A stretch of 38,717 nt of DNA, from NCBI RefSeq assembly GCF_023221775.1, contig NZ_JAKUDS010000026.1, positions 1 to 38,717 of the forward strand, written 5' to 3'. A program made the translations under genes and the position numbers. Each line of letters starts with the position of its first letter. The stretch's first letter is position 1. This document shows positions 16,760-25,277 of this stretch, piece by piece. The notes beneath the pieces were generated by a model. That model was not told where the DNA came from, did no database searches, and saw only the letters and a list, made by a program, of their open reading frames with translations. The DNA comes from Enterococcus cecorum. GTDB lineage: Bacteria; Bacillota; Bacilli; Lactobacillales; Enterococcaceae.

Positions 16760-16795
16760 CTTGTCCACTTTACCATGATAAAGTGGACAAGTCAA
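16760..16795 (-). promoter_or_regulatory. Palindrome with embedded promoter before the L10 leader
   Basis: CTTGTCCACTTTA (16760-16772) and TAAAGTGGACAAG (16779-16791) are perfect 13-bp inverted arms around 6 nt. On the minus strand TTGACT (16790-16795) and TAAAGT (16767-16772) are 17 bp apart, so a promoter for rplJ-rplL coincides with the palindrome. No U tract follows in either direction, which argues against a simple terminator of rplA. It may be an operator or an RNA hairpin at the end of the rplK-rplA transcript. Confidence 0.5.
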
Positions 16796-16812
16796 CACTT
16801 TCTTTCTAAAAA

Positions 16813-17502
16813 TTAGAAACTTGCTTGGTCAACATGGATTCCAGGACCAAATGTTGTTGTAATTGTAATGTTCTTCATGTATTGACCTTTAGCAGCAGAT
16901 GGTTTTGCTTTTACTAAAACGTCATGAATAGTCTTGAAGTTTTCAACTAATTTTTCGTTGTCGAATGACACTTTACCGATTGGCACATGAATGTTACCGT
17001 TACGGTCTACACGGTAAGTTACTTTACCAGCTTTTACTTCGTTAACTGCTTTTGTAACGTCCATTGTAACAGTACCAGTTTTAGGGTTTGGCATTAAGCC
17101 TTTAGGACCTAAGACACGACCTAATTTACCAACTTCAGCCATCATATCAGGAGTTGCTACGACAACGTCAAAGTCGAACCAACCACCTTGAATTTTTTGT
17201 ACTAAGTCTGCTTCACCAACATAGTCAGCACCAGCAGCTTCTGCTTCTTTTGCTTTTTCGCCACGTGCAAATACTAAGACAGATTGAGTTTTACCAGTAC
17301 CATTTGGTAATACAACAGCACCACGAATTTGTTGGTCTGCTTTCTTAGGATCTACATTTAAACGGTAAGCAACTTCAACAGTTGCATCAAATTTTGCAAA
17401 GTTTGTTTCTTTTGCTAAAGCTACAGCTTCTTCAACAGAGTATAATTTCGCAGCTTCAACTTTTTTCAATGCTTCTTGCATTTTTTTGCTTTTTTTAGCC
17501 AT
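16813..17502 (-). CDS. rplA: 50S ribosomal protein L1
   Basis: 229 aa, usual length. L1 forms the mobile stalk at the E site and in many bacteria represses its own operon by binding mRNA. Conserved segments are [17 protein letters not shown] and the C-terminal [19 protein letters not shown] precedes the ATG. The 101-nt gap to rplK carries a copy of the leader motif also found before rplK, suggesting feedback control of both genes. Confidence 0.98.
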   Translation of the reverse strand: MAKKSKKMQEALKKVEAAKLYSVEEAVALAKETNFAKFDATVEVAYRLNVDPKKADQQIRGAVVLPNGTGKTQSVLVFARGEKAKEAEAAGADYVGEADLVQKIQGGWFDFDVVVATPDMMAEVGKLGRVLGPKGLMPNPKTGTVTMDVTKAVNEVKAGKVTYRVDRNGNIHVPIGKVSFDNEKLVENFKTIHDVLVKAKPSAAKGQYMKNITITTTFGPGIHVDQASF

Positions 17503-17513
17503 TAGTTTTCCTC

Positions 17514-17548
17514 CTTGATGTGGTTATAACGGTAGAACCTCCCACGTG
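17514..17548 (-). promoter_or_regulatory. mRNA motif before rplA (second copy, probable r-protein site)
   Basis: On the minus strand CGTGGGAGG, a short paired GGT/ACC part and AACCACATCA form a stem closed by GTGG/CCAC directly before the rplA ribosome site. The same pattern occurs before rplK. Binding by L1 is inferred from the known autoregulation of this operon. Confidence 0.55.
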
Positions 17549-17603
17549 TTTTATATTTTTCAATATAAAGCCAACTGAGAAGCTACGCTAGGGTTTGCAG
17601 AAA

Positions 17604-18026
17604 TTATTCTACAGTGATACCCATGCTTCGTGCAGTTCCTTCAACCATGCGCATTGCAGCTTCAACAGATGCAGCGTTTAGGTCTTCCATTTTCAACTCA
17701 GCGATTTCTCTTACTTGATCGCTAGTAACTTTGGCAACTTTAGTTTTGTTAGGCACACCTGAGCCTTTTTCAATTTTAGCAGCTTTCTTTAATAATACTG
17801 CAGCTGGTGGTGTTTTTGTAACGAATGTGAATGAACGGTCTTCGTATACAGAAATCACAACCGGAATAATTAAACCTGCTTGATCAGCGGTACGAGCATT
17901 GAATTCTTTAGTGAATCCCATGATGTTAACCCCTGCTTGACCTAATGCAGGACCTACTGGTGGAGCTGGTGTTGCTTTACCTGCAGGAATTTGCAATTTA
18001 ACAATTTTTTCTACTTTCTTTGCCAC
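17604..18026 (-). CDS. rplK: 50S ribosomal protein L11
   Basis: 140 aa, normal length, starting at GTG with AGGAGG 8 nt upstream. L11 binds the GTPase-associated centre of 23S rRNA and is needed for stringent-response sensing by RelA. The Pro-rich N-terminal domain ([17 protein letters not shown]) and RNA-binding C-terminal domain ([18 protein letters not shown]) are typical. It is first in the rplK-rplA operon with the promoter at 18118-18146. In Bacillus this operon follows nusG directly; here about 9.5 kb of transport and sugar genes lies between them. Confidence 0.98.
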   Translation of the reverse strand: MAKKVEKIVKLQIPAGKATPAPPVGPALGQAGVNIMGFTKEFNARTADQAGLIIPVVISVYEDRSFTFVTKTPPAAVLLKKAAKIEKGSGVPNKTKVAKVTSDQVREIAELKMEDLNAASVEAAMRMVEGTARSMGITVE

Positions 18027-18046
18027 GAGACATACCTCCTTGAGTC

Positions 18047-18088
18047 CGTGATGTGGTTAATTGGAGCTCAAAATTTCTCCTCCCACGT
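18047..18088 (-). promoter_or_regulatory. rplK leader motif (first copy, probable r-protein site)
   Basis: CGTGGGAGG, a GGAG/CTCC pair and TTAACCACATCACGG on the minus strand form a closed stem just before the rplK ribosome site. It shares the outer bases with the motif at 17514-17548. Confidence 0.6.
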
Positions 18089-18117
18089 AATGTACACTTT
18101 TTCGTGCACACTGGAAT

Positions 18118-18146
18118 AGTATAGCGTAAGATTTTACAGTTTTCAA
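18118..18146 (-). promoter_or_regulatory. Promoter of rplK-rplA
   Basis: TTGAAA (18141-18146), 17-bp spacer, TATACT (18118-18123) on the minus strand, about 92 nt before the GTG start, leaving room for the leader motif. Confidence 0.85.
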
Positions 18147-18174
18147 CTATTTTTTCAAAGTTTTTTCAAAAAAT

Positions 18175-19056
18175 TTATTTCCAAAGTATTTCTGCGATTT
18201 TCTTATCTACTTTTGGATTAGCATGAAGCGCTGAATGTTGGGCTAAAATTCCTTTAAACACAAAAGTTTCAACGGGTATTTGTTGACTGGATAATAATTG
18301 ATTGACGGCAAGGGCTGAAGTAAGTGGCACAGTGCCATCGCTTAAATCAGACGCGGTTAATTGTCCCGCAAATAAGCTCACTTGGACATTTTTAGGGAAA
18401 TTGGCGATATTATTTTGAAAATCTTGATACCGTGGGCTAATCTGTGTCGGTCCTTGTTGTAATAATTGATCCATACTTTGTTCATTTGAAGTATCTAAAA
18501 ATTCATTAAACGGTGCTGCAATCGAAATAAAATGCGTAACCGTTGGCAGTTCGCCCTGATTTTGATACGTTTCTAAAAAGCGAAATAGGCTTACCCCACC
18601 CATCGAATGTCCGACTACATTGACTTTTTCAACATGATATTGGGCTTTCACAAATTGTAAAGCTTGATAAATCCATTCGGCCTGATTCCATTCATTGTTT
18701 TTATTATCAGCAAATAATACATTTATGAGTACTGGTTTGTCTGCTTGTTCAAATGTCCCGGATATCTGAATCGTGCCATCTGTATTCACGGTCAAATCCA
18801 GCGTATGTGTTGCTTGATAACGGGAACAAAGGCGTTGAATCATCCCACCCATCGAATGTTTTGTCCCGCCATATCCGTGAAAAAATAAAGTGACCGGATA
18901 TGATTTAACTTCTTTTTGTGTTGAAGTGACTTGTTTGTGATTACTATGCGCTGCTTTTGGTGCGGTTTCTTTATTACTTGGCCAGAAAACCCAAAGTAAA
19001 ACAATCATCACCCCGACTGCCAATAAACCAAGTATGCGATAAAGTTGCTTTTTCAT
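18175..19056 (-). CDS. DUF915-type secreted alpha/beta hydrolase
   Basis: 293 aa. An N-terminal membrane/signal segment (about 7-25, RILGLLAVGVMIVLLWVFW) is followed by an alpha/beta hydrolase fold. The oxyanion-side HGYGG motif near residue 59 and the nucleophile elbow VVGHSMGGVS near residue 147 are visible, a late Asp in SDGTVPL and a His in AQHSALH could complete the triad. DUF915 proteins are lipase-like enzymes of Gram-positive bacteria with unclear natural substrate. It is a single gene with its own promoter (ATGCAA-like -35, TATATT at 19088-19093). No terminator is seen before the rplK promoter. Confidence 0.87.
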   Translation of the reverse strand: MKKQLYRILGLLAVGVMIVLLWVFWPSNKETAPKAAHSNHKQVTSTQKEVKSYPVTLFFHGYGGTKHSMGGMIQRLCSRYQATHTLDLTVNTDGTIQISGTFEQADKPVLINVLFADNKNNEWNQAEWIYQALQFVKAQYHVEKVNVVGHSMGGVSLFRFLETYQNQGELPTVTHFISIAAPFNEFLDTSNEQSMDQLLQQGPTQISPRYQDFQNNIANFPKNVQVSLFAGQLTASDLSDGTVPLTSALAVNQLLSSQQIPVETFVFKGILAQHSALHANPKVDKKIAEILWK

Positions 19057-19144
19057 AATTAATCTCCTTAATTGCTATTCAAAGATTAATATACGCTAGA
19101 TCCAAAAGAATGCAATGATTGATAGAAAACATTCAAGAAACCTT

Positions 19145-19180
19145 AATAAAAATACAGAGCACTTATGAAGTACTCCGTAT
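19145..19180 (-). terminator. Terminator of the ECF-nucleoside hydrolase operon
   Basis: ATACGGAGTACTT and AAGTGCTCTGTAT pair over 13 bp with two wobbles and a 3-nt loop, followed by a U-rich tract on the minus strand, 9 nt after the hydrolase stop codon. Confidence 0.88.
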
Positions 19181-19188
19181 TATAACAA

Positions 19189-20121
19189 TCAATCTAAATA
19201 AGTATCTAATTTTTCTAAAGCTGAGATGAGTAAAGCAACAAACGCTTCACGATTTACTTTTTTTAAAATGAATACATGATTAACATGAGTGGGTAGTTTT
19301 CGTTGATCTATATAAGTCAAACCTCTTGCTGGTGATTCATCGGTTATCACATGGACATCACCATTAATTCCATCGAATATTTCGGGATTTAATAGATAAC
19401 TGATGGCACATAAGTCATGAATTGGAGAATTTTCAAATCCATATTTTTTCCCTGATTCATTATAAAAACTTAGCAATTCATAAGCTAACCGACTTGCTTT
19501 CCCTTTGTTTTTTAAACTATTAATTTCGCAAACAGTAATTTCTGCTTGTTCTGTGACATCAAGCCCCGACATTACAATTGGAATACCTGATTGAAATACA
19601 ATTTCAGCAGCCTCAGGATCAACATAAATATTAAATTCAGCCAATGGTGAATAGTTACCATGCGTAATTCCTCCACCCATAATTGAAATCAAGTCAATTT
19701 TACTTTTTATCTCAGGAAAAGTTTTGATTAATAGCGCAATATTTGTTAGTGGTCCGATACCGACAATTGTTACTGGTGTTGGCGAACTAATAATTTTTTG
19801 ATACATAAACATTACAGCATTCGTACTGATAATTGGGTAATTATTCTCTTTGAAAGTAGGTCCGTCCATTCCACTATCACCATGAGCTTCTGGCGCAGTT
19901 TGTAGTTTTTTCACCAATGGACCAGCTTGACCAGAGGCTAATGGTATCTTTGCATTTAAGAAATGGAGTATGTTTTTGGCGTTTCTAGTAACCTTTTCTA
20001 AACTATTATTTCCTCCGATAGTTGTTACACCCAATATATTCAATTTCTCACTAGCAAATGCAGTCATAATCGCTAAGGCATCATCATGGCCTGGATCACA
20101 ATCAATAATTATATTTTTCAA
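19189..20121 (-). CDS. Nucleoside hydrolase (IunH/Rih family)
   Basis: 310 aa starting at TTG, whose bases overlap the TGA stop of the preceding ATPase gene; GAGG lies 7 nt upstream. The calcium-binding signature DCDPGHDDA near the N terminus, the GMDGP segment, the LTNIALL segment, and HDLCAISYLLNP near the C terminus identify the family. It splits nucleosides into base and ribose in the cytosol. Being last in an operon with a complete ECF transporter, it probably acts on what that transporter imports. The ribose could then enter through RbsD and RbsK, encoded 4 kb upstream. Base preference cannot be read. Confidence 0.93.
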   Translation of the reverse strand: MKNIIIDCDPGHDDALAIMTAFASEKLNILGVTTIGGNNSLEKVTRNAKNILHFLNAKIPLASGQAGPLVKKLQTAPEAHGDSGMDGPTFKENNYPIISTNAVMFMYQKIISSPTPVTIVGIGPLTNIALLIKTFPEIKSKIDLISIMGGGITHGNYSPLAEFNIYVDPEAAEIVFQSGIPIVMSGLDVTEQAEITVCEINSLKNKGKASRLAYELLSFYNESGKKYGFENSPIHDLCAISYLLNPEIFDGINGDVHVITDESPARGLTYIDQRKLPTHVNHVFILKKVNREAFVALLISALEKLDTYLD

Positions 20122-20909
20122 GATAACACCTCATTTAATTCAGACATTGTTAAGATATCTTTTTTACCAAACTCTTTTGCCAATTGACAAATATATGGTT
20201 GTTGTAGATGACTTAACTTTAATAAATTTTCATCCCAAAAAATTTCTCTGGGGCTTCCTTCTTTTTGTAGACGATGATTGGCAAAAACTAATACCCTAGA
20301 AAAATTCTCTGCGACAAATTCCATATCATGTGTAATTGTAATAACTAATTTTCCTTGTTTAACTAATTCAGAAATAATAGTACTCAATAACTCGACTGAC
20401 TGCTTATCTTGGCCAGCTGTTGGTTCATCCAAAATAATCACATCTGGATTTGTAGCAATTACCGCCGCTATAGTAATAAATTTTCGCTTTGAATAGGACA
20501 AATTATAAGGATGTTCATTCAAATAATTTTCTAAACCACAGAGTTTTGCAGCTGTTTTTACTTGTGATTGCCATTCATCTTTTGCCATTTTTTGAATTTT
20601 AGGACCAAAAGCAATTTCTTTTTCTATTGTTTCCTGAAAAATTTGGTCATCCGGATTTTGAAATACATATCCAATTTTTCGAGCAATTTTTGCACTTGAT
20701 AATGCTGCTAGGTTTTGGTTATCATAATAGATTTCACCTATCGTAGGGCGTAACAACCCATTCATCAATTTGACAGTAGTTGTTTTACCTGCACCATTTT
20801 GACCAATAATGGCTACTGACTCTCCTAAATGAAATTTTAAATTTAAATTTTCAATTGCAGTAAACCCATTTGGATAAGTAAAACTAACATTCCTTAGTTC
20901 TAATGTCAT
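20118..20909 (-). CDS. ECF transporter ATPase (second EcfA)
   Basis: 263 aa from ATG 20909; a GTG at 20918 is an alternative. Walker A GQNGAGKTT, Walker B VIILDEPTAGQD and switch His (ITHDME) are intact. The signature loop reads LSYSKRKFITIAA, a divergence from LSGGQ seen in several dedicated ECF pairs. It overlaps the first ATPase gene by 26 nt and the hydrolase gene by 4 nt. With its partner it would drive a nucleoside-type ECF importer. It is a dedicated set, because the T and S components are adjacent. Confidence 0.88.
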   Translation of the reverse strand: MTLELRNVSFTYPNGFTAIENLNLKFHLGESVAIIGQNGAGKTTTVKLMNGLLRPTIGEIYYDNQNLAALSSAKIARKIGYVFQNPDDQIFQETIEKEIAFGPKIQKMAKDEWQSQVKTAAKLCGLENYLNEHPYNLSYSKRKFITIAAVIATNPDVIILDEPTAGQDKQSVELLSTIISELVKQGKLVITITHDMEFVAENFSRVLVFANHRLQKEGSPREIFWDENLLKLSHLQQPYICQLAKEFGKKDILTMSELNEVLS

Positions 20910-21735
20910 TTTCTTCACTCTCTTTCCAGCTCTGAACTTCTCTAAGCGTAAGTGGCAATTTTTCAGTATCGTGTTGCAAATAAAATGCTGTAACTTTAGG
21001 AATAGGAAGCTGATTTTCTCGCATTAAGGGATTAGTAAAAACATAACGACAGTCACCTTTCAATAAAACAGCATGATCCTTCACTACAATAATCTCATCG
21101 CAATATTCTGCCAATAAATCTATTTTATGCTCAACAATTACCACCGTTTTCCCTTGTTTTTTAAGACTAGCTACAACATTAAATACCTCTTCTGTTCCTT
21201 TAGGGTCGAGTTGTGAAGTTGGTTCATCTAAAATAATTATTTCGGGATTTAAAGCAATGACTGAAGCTAAGGCAACTCTTTGTTTTTGACCTCCTGATAA
21301 CTCAAAAGGATTCCGGTCTTTTAGATCTTCTAACTGAAACATCTCAAGAATTTCTGTTACTCTTTGGTGCATAGTTGCGTAATCCACCCCCATATTTTCC
21401 ATCCCGAAAGCAATTTCTTCTTCAACAGTATCCTTTACACCCGAAATTTGTGTGAATGGATTTTGAGAAGAATAACCAATATATTCGGCTAATTCACCAA
21501 TATTTTTTTCTTTTAGTGGTTTACCTTCAAATAGTACTTCACCAGATAGATTTCCCATAAAAATACTAGGAATAAAGCCACGTAGAATATTGCAGAGTGT
21601 CGTCTTACCTGATTGATTAGGGCCGATGATGCCATATATTTTTCCTTGTTCTATCTCAATATTCACGTCTTTAATAGCAAATTCATTTGTTAATGGATAT
21701 TGATATGAAACATTATGCAAACTAATAAGACTCAT
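20884..21735 (-). CDS. ECF transporter ATPase (first EcfA)
   Basis: 283 aa from ATG 21735, with GGAGG 6 nt upstream; a longer frame inside the T-component gene is rejected. Walker A GPNQSGKTT, signature LSGGQKQRVALAS and Walker B IIILDEPTSQLD are complete. The start codon overlaps the TGA stop of the T-component gene (ATGA). Both ATPases together with EcfT form the energising module of the importer. Confidence 0.9.
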   Translation of the reverse strand: MSLISLHNVSYQYPLTNEFAIKDVNIEIEQGKIYGIIGPNQSGKTTLCNILRGFIPSIFMGNLSGEVLFEGKPLKEKNIGELAEYIGYSSQNPFTQISGVKDTVEEEIAFGMENMGVDYATMHQRVTEILEMFQLEDLKDRNPFELSGGQKQRVALASVIALNPEIIILDEPTSQLDPKGTEEVFNVVASLKKQGKTVVIVEHKIDLLAEYCDEIIVVKDHAVLLKGDCRYVFTNPLMRENQLPIPKVTAFYLQHDTEKLPLTLREVQSWKESEENDIRTKEC

Positions 21736-22466
21736 AATAAACCTCCAAAAAATAAAACTAAAAGTACTACACATCCAATACATATCACATAATCAACCAC
21801 TGTTTTACGTATAATATAATAAGATGTTTTTGACTTGCTAGATGAAAAACCTCTTGCTTCTAAAGTCAACACTCTTTCATCGGTTTGTTGAATCGAAGTT
21901 AAAATAAGGGGACCAATCATAGGTATAAAGGCATTCATCCGTACCCATAAATTTCCATCAGTTTCTACCCCACGTGCTTTTTGTGCATCCGTAATTGTTT
22001 GCGAGAGTTTAGACATTTGTGGAATTAATTGAATGGTAGAAGAAATGACAAAAGTAAGTTTTTTAGAAAAATGAGCCTTCTCCATTGCATACACAATATC
22101 CTTCACACTTGTGACTAAGAAAAACCAAATGATTATCGAACTAATAGCTACAATTCTTGAAGACAATTGAATACTATTTTGCAAACCTAAATTCGAAAAC
22201 TTAATAAAGAGCCATATAATTTGACTATCTGGATTGCTTACAATAAATACTTGAACTAAAAATATAAAGATAACGATTAAAAAGATAGATTTTAGAAAAA
22301 CCTTTATAAAATCAACAATCACACCTGAAAGTATGCATAGCAAGATTGTAAACGCGAATATTACCCATTGATAGCTATTTTCAGTTGCGAACATACTCAC
22401 TAATATAGCTGTTAACACAATCATCAATTTGGTTGACGGATACCACTTACCAACTAAACTATTCAT
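21732..22466 (-). CDS. ECF transporter transmembrane (T) component
   Basis: 244 aa from ATG 22466. Five or so membrane segments are seen, with the family motif ARGVE near residue 160 and a second LEARGFSS segment near residue 208 that contact the ATPases through coupling helices. EcfT links the ATPase pair to the substrate-binding S component. It lies 14 nt downstream of the S gene and overlaps the first ATPase gene. Ordering S-T-A-A in one operon marks this as a dedicated (group I) ECF system. Confidence 0.88.
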   Translation of the reverse strand: MNSLVGKWYPSTKLMIVLTAILVSMFATENSYQWVIFAFTILLCILSGVIVDFIKVFLKSIFLIVIFIFLVQVFIVSNPDSQIIWLFIKFSNLGLQNSIQLSSRIVAISSIIIWFFLVTSVKDIVYAMEKAHFSKKLTFVISSTIQLIPQMSKLSQTITDAQKARGVETDGNLWVRMNAFIPMIGPLILTSIQQTDERVLTLEARGFSSSKSKTSYYIIRKTVVDYVICIGCVVLLVLFFGGLL

Positions 22467-22480
22467 TTTCTTCACATCCT

Positions 22481-23068
22481 TTATGAAATATAAATCGAAC
22501 CGTAATTTAGCTTCACTAGAAATCTATCAGGGATTCGGCGCACCACAAGGTAACTAATTGCAAAGTTCAATATTGTATTAACAGTCCCTGTAATCATATT
22601 TGTTGACATCACTGAATTCCACAATTGTTTTCCAGTAGCTAAAAATGCAGCAGTAACAATATCCGTACCCGCACCAGTAATTCCGCCAAACATAAACACA
22701 GTTACAATTGCCGAGCTGAATGCTGAAACAACTGTTAAAATGATAAATGAGAAAATAATACCTATAAAATTCTTAAAGAAATGCCATCTTGAAAAATACC
22801 CTGCAACTAATCCCACGCTCATTGAGACCAAGCCAAATGGAATAGCAATTGGGTTTAGCATTCCATTCACAACATTACCTAATAATCCAGTAGCTAATCC
22901 TACCCATGGACCAGCAATCATAGCAACCAAATAAGTACCAATCATGTCTACAAATACCGGTAATTTTAAAATAGTACATAATTGGTAACCAACGACATTT
23001 AATGACACACCAACAGGAATCAGCATTAATGCATGTAAAGTGAAGTCATACTTTAATCCTCTTTTCAT
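22481..23068 (-). CDS. ECF transporter substrate-specific (S) component
   Basis: 195 aa with about six membrane segments and short loops. The N-terminal part (LMLIPVGVSLNVVGYQL) and Gly-rich stretches such as GPWVGLATGLLGNVVNGMLN resemble S components. It confers substrate choice. No vitamin riboswitch precedes it, and the operon ends with a nucleoside hydrolase, so a nucleoside or related compound is the favoured substrate. It has TAGG 8 nt before the ATG. The exact S family is not recognised. Confidence 0.82.
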   Translation of the reverse strand: MKRGLKYDFTLHALMLIPVGVSLNVVGYQLCTILKLPVFVDMIGTYLVAMIAGPWVGLATGLLGNVVNGMLNPIAIPFGLVSMSVGLVAGYFSRWHFFKNFIGIIFSFIILTVVSAFSSAIVTVFMFGGITGAGTDIVTAAFLATGKQLWNSVMSTNMITGTVNTILNFAISYLVVRRIPDRFLVKLNYGSIYIS

Positions 23069-23104
23069 TCAATTTGCCTACTTTCATTAATATTTGCAAT
23101 CAGT

Positions 23105-23129
23105 TTAAACCGTTTACAACTTGAGTATA
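23105..23129 (-). promoter_or_regulatory. cre-like site and -10 box before the ECF operon
   Basis: TGTAAACGGTTTAA (23105-23118, minus strand) matches the cre consensus at 13 of 14 positions. TATACT (23124-23129) just upstream is a plausible -10 box with no good -35. Catabolite repression, or binding of the neighbouring Crp/Fnr-type protein, is possible. Confidence 0.5.
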
Positions 23130-23130
23130 T

Positions 23131-23180
23131 AAAAAAAGAGGAAATCTCCATAGGCCATATGGCACATTAGAGACATCCTC
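23131..23180 (-). terminator. Terminator of the Crp/Fnr-type regulator gene
   Basis: A long imperfect stem with GAGGA/TCCTC and TCTC/GAGA and a GCCATATGGC centre, followed by seven U on the minus strand. The stem starts at the stop codon. The ECF -10 box lies in its tail. Confidence 0.75.
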
Positions 23181-23880
23181 ATTCAATATTTTTCATATTC
23201 ATTATCAATCGCTCGTAATTTTGTTCGTCAATATAAATTTTGCGCTGAAGATTAGTTAATTCTCCGTTAGCTATTAATTGTTGATAGGATCTACTTACAG
23301 TTCGAATACTTAGACCTAATTGATTCCCAATTTGTGATCTATTTAGATGCACTTTTACAAATTCACTATTTTGTACCTTATTTTGGCGATAATACTCAAT
23401 CATAAACTGTCTCACGCGATCAATACCTTCTAAATGAGTGAAAAGACCATCTCTGCGTGAACTGCGATATAAATCATTCGACAATAAATTAGCACTCACC
23501 CTTAATAGCTGGATATCATTCATAATCCAATCATAAACTATCTCAGAAGGAACCTTATAACAAATTAGATCAGTGAAACAAGTCACCGTAGCAATAATTT
23601 GGGGCTTCTTCGCCATTACTTCAAGTAAACCTATACTCCCATTTGTATGATCAAGTGTAAAATAATCATACTGGCTACCATCTTCATAGTACTTTGTCCC
23701 AACTGCTTGTCCTTGTACAATAAAGTAAATATAATCTGGAAAATCCCCACGATAGACAATTACTTTTCCCTTTGGATAAGTTAACATTGGAAATCTATCC
23801 ACAACTCTTTCTCTAACCATACTAAAGTTAAGGGTATGATTTACGCCATATTGCTGCCATAGATTTTCTAACTTTTTCAT
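23179..23880 (-). CDS. Crp/Fnr-family transcriptional regulator
   Basis: 233 aa from ATG 23880 (a TTG at 23889 is possible). An N-terminal cyclic-nucleotide-type beta barrel (about 25-120) is followed by a dimer helix and a winged helix-turn-helix (about 175-215: LNRSQIGNQLGLSIRTVSRS). The barrel lacks the RS pair that binds cAMP phosphate, and no Fnr-type cysteine cluster is visible, so the effector is unknown. It lies between the rbs genes and the ECF-nucleoside hydrolase operon, so it is the likely regulator of nucleoside uptake. Its own promoter is embedded in the rbsU terminator. Confidence 0.85.
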   Translation of the reverse strand: MKKLENLWQQYGVNHTLNFSMVRERVVDRFPMLTYPKGKVIVYRGDFPDYIYFIVQGQAVGTKYYEDGSQYDYFTLDHTNGSIGLLEVMAKKPQIIATVTCFTDLICYKVPSEIVYDWIMNDIQLLRVSANLLSNDLYRSSRRDGLFTHLEGIDRVRQFMIEYYRQNKVQNSEFVKVHLNRSQIGNQLGLSIRTVSRSYQQLIANGELTNLQRKIYIDEQNYERLIMNMKNIE

Positions 23881-23913
23881 GAACCTCAACTCTTAATCTC
23901 AATTTACATAAAA

Positions 23914-23942
23914 ATTATAGCAAAATACCAAAAAGAAGCCAA
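23914..23942 (-). promoter_or_regulatory. Promoter of the Crp/Fnr-type regulator
   Basis: TTGGCT (23937-23942), 17-bp spacer, TATAAT (23914-23919) preceded by TGC (extended -10). The -35 box is part of the 3' arm of the rbsU terminator. Confidence 0.8.
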
Positions 23943-23957
23943 GAATCCTTGACTTCT
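23929..23957 (-). terminator. Terminator of the rbs operon
   Basis: AGAAGTCAAG and CTTGGCTTCT pair over 10 bp with one wobble and a 4-nt loop, followed by five U on the minus strand, 8 nt after the rbsU stop codon. Confidence 0.85.
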
Positions 23958-23964
23958 AATATTT

Positions 23965-24852
23965 TTATACAATCACCGTCAAACTTGCGGCAAATATAAT
24001 GAGTACCAACCCTAAAATTGTTACTGCCATCTCTTTTTTGGTTTTTGCTTGTTTTAAGAAATAAATCCCTGTTAAAGTCGCTAAAACTACTGATGTTTGT
24101 GACAAAATAAAACCAGTAGCCAACCCATTCATATCTGGTTGGGCAGAAATCAAATAAGTCAATGCAGCGAACGCAAAGAAGAAACCTGAAAAAATTTGTT
24201 TATAAGAAACTGCTTCTTGTAATGCTAAAGGTTCATTTGTCTTGAAATGATTATAAAAGTCGTAAACCACTGCAACTAAAACCATGCCAATTGCTTGTGG
24301 TAAGAAAGCTTGCATTCCCGTTAAACTAGTCGCTTGTGGGGCAGCAGAATAGGCCCAATAACCGATTTCACCCACGGCTAAAATCAATACGGCTTTTTGT
24401 AGATGCGCTTGGTGTTCCGTATTTTTATGTTCACTCCAAACCGTCATCCAGGCACCTAAAATAATTAAGACTAAAGCCAAGGCACCAATGATTTTATCCA
24501 TCGTACTTGGCCAATCGCCTAAAGCAATTACACCCCATAAAGAAGCACCAAGTAATTGAAAAGCAGTTGTAATTGGCATCGCACGTGAAGAACCAATTAA
24601 AGTAAAGCTATAAAAAGTTAGAATTTGTGCACTTGCCCAACCAATTCCTGAAAGAATCGCAAACAGTAAATCATGGCCCGTTGGTAGTGCGATTCCTTGT
24701 GTCATATTAAAAATAAGGGCAAAAATCAAGGTTCCTAGAGTCGCACCTAAAATCTGATTACTTGGACGTCCACCAAACTTGGAAGCAATCGTAGGAAAAA
24801 TCCCCCAACCAATCAATGGTCCTAAGCCGACTAATAATGCTACTGTATTCAT
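23965..24852 (-). CDS. rbsU: Ribose uptake protein, GRP transporter family
   Basis: 295 aa with ten membrane segments spread along the whole length, the plan of the glucose/ribose permease (DMT-superfamily) group. PLIGWGIFPTIASKFGGRP near the N terminus and AMPITTAFQLLGASLWG near residue 95 are typical. It is encoded after rbsD and rbsK and takes the place of an RbsABC transporter, as in lactobacilli. Proton or ion coupling is inferred from family members. The start has only a weak, distant ribosome site (GAAGGG). Confidence 0.88.
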   Translation of the reverse strand: MNTVALLVGLGPLIGWGIFPTIASKFGGRPSNQILGATLGTLIFALIFNMTQGIALPTGHDLLFAILSGIGWASAQILTFYSFTLIGSSRAMPITTAFQLLGASLWGVIALGDWPSTMDKIIGALALVLIILGAWMTVWSEHKNTEHQAHLQKAVLILAVGEIGYWAYSAAPQATSLTGMQAFLPQAIGMVLVAVVYDFYNHFKTNEPLALQEAVSYKQIFSGFFFAFAALTYLISAQPDMNGLATGFILSQTSVVLATLTGIYFLKQAKTKKEMAVTILGLVLIIFAASLTVIV

Positions 24853-24877
24853 AAAATCAATAAATCCCTTCTAATAA

Positions 24878-25273
24878 TTAAAATACTACGCCGCTTTCTA
24901 ATAAAATATTGGCATATGGCGTCATTTCACCTGTTCTGATAAAGGCATGACAACGATTTAAGTCTTGTTTCATTTGACTATGTGGGATAAAGGCAATTTC
25001 CACTTCCGGCATAAGTGCTTTAATTTTTGCCAACATGTCTGGATTATAGGTTTTGATTTCTTCAGCCAGATAAATTTTTTGAACTTCCAATTCCGTTAAG
25101 ACATTTTCTAACACATCGATAAAGCTAGGTACACCTTTAGTTACTGCTAAATCAATCTTTTCTGTGGTCATTGGTACCGGCATTCCTGCATCACCAATAC
25201 TTAATAAGTCAAAATGCCCCATTTGTGCAATTACACGTGAAATATCTGAATTAATGACAGTTGATTTTTTCAT
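24878..25273 (-). CDS. rbsD: D-ribose pyranase
   Basis: 131 aa, the normal length. It speeds conversion of the pyranose to the furanose form of ribose, the form ribokinase accepts. The N-terminal [20 protein letters not shown] and the [19 protein letters not shown] segment with active-site His and the TGE tail are typical. GGAGG is 9 nt upstream, and the gene begins 4 nt after the rbsK stop codon, so the two are translated together. Confidence 0.95.
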   Translation of the reverse strand: MKKSTVINSDISRVIAQMGHFDLLSIGDAGMPVPMTTEKIDLAVTKGVPSFIDVLENVLTELEVQKIYLAEEIKTYNPDMLAKIKALMPEVEIAFIPHSQMKQDLNRCHAFIRTGEMTPYANILLESGVVF

Positions 25274-25277
25274 ATTA

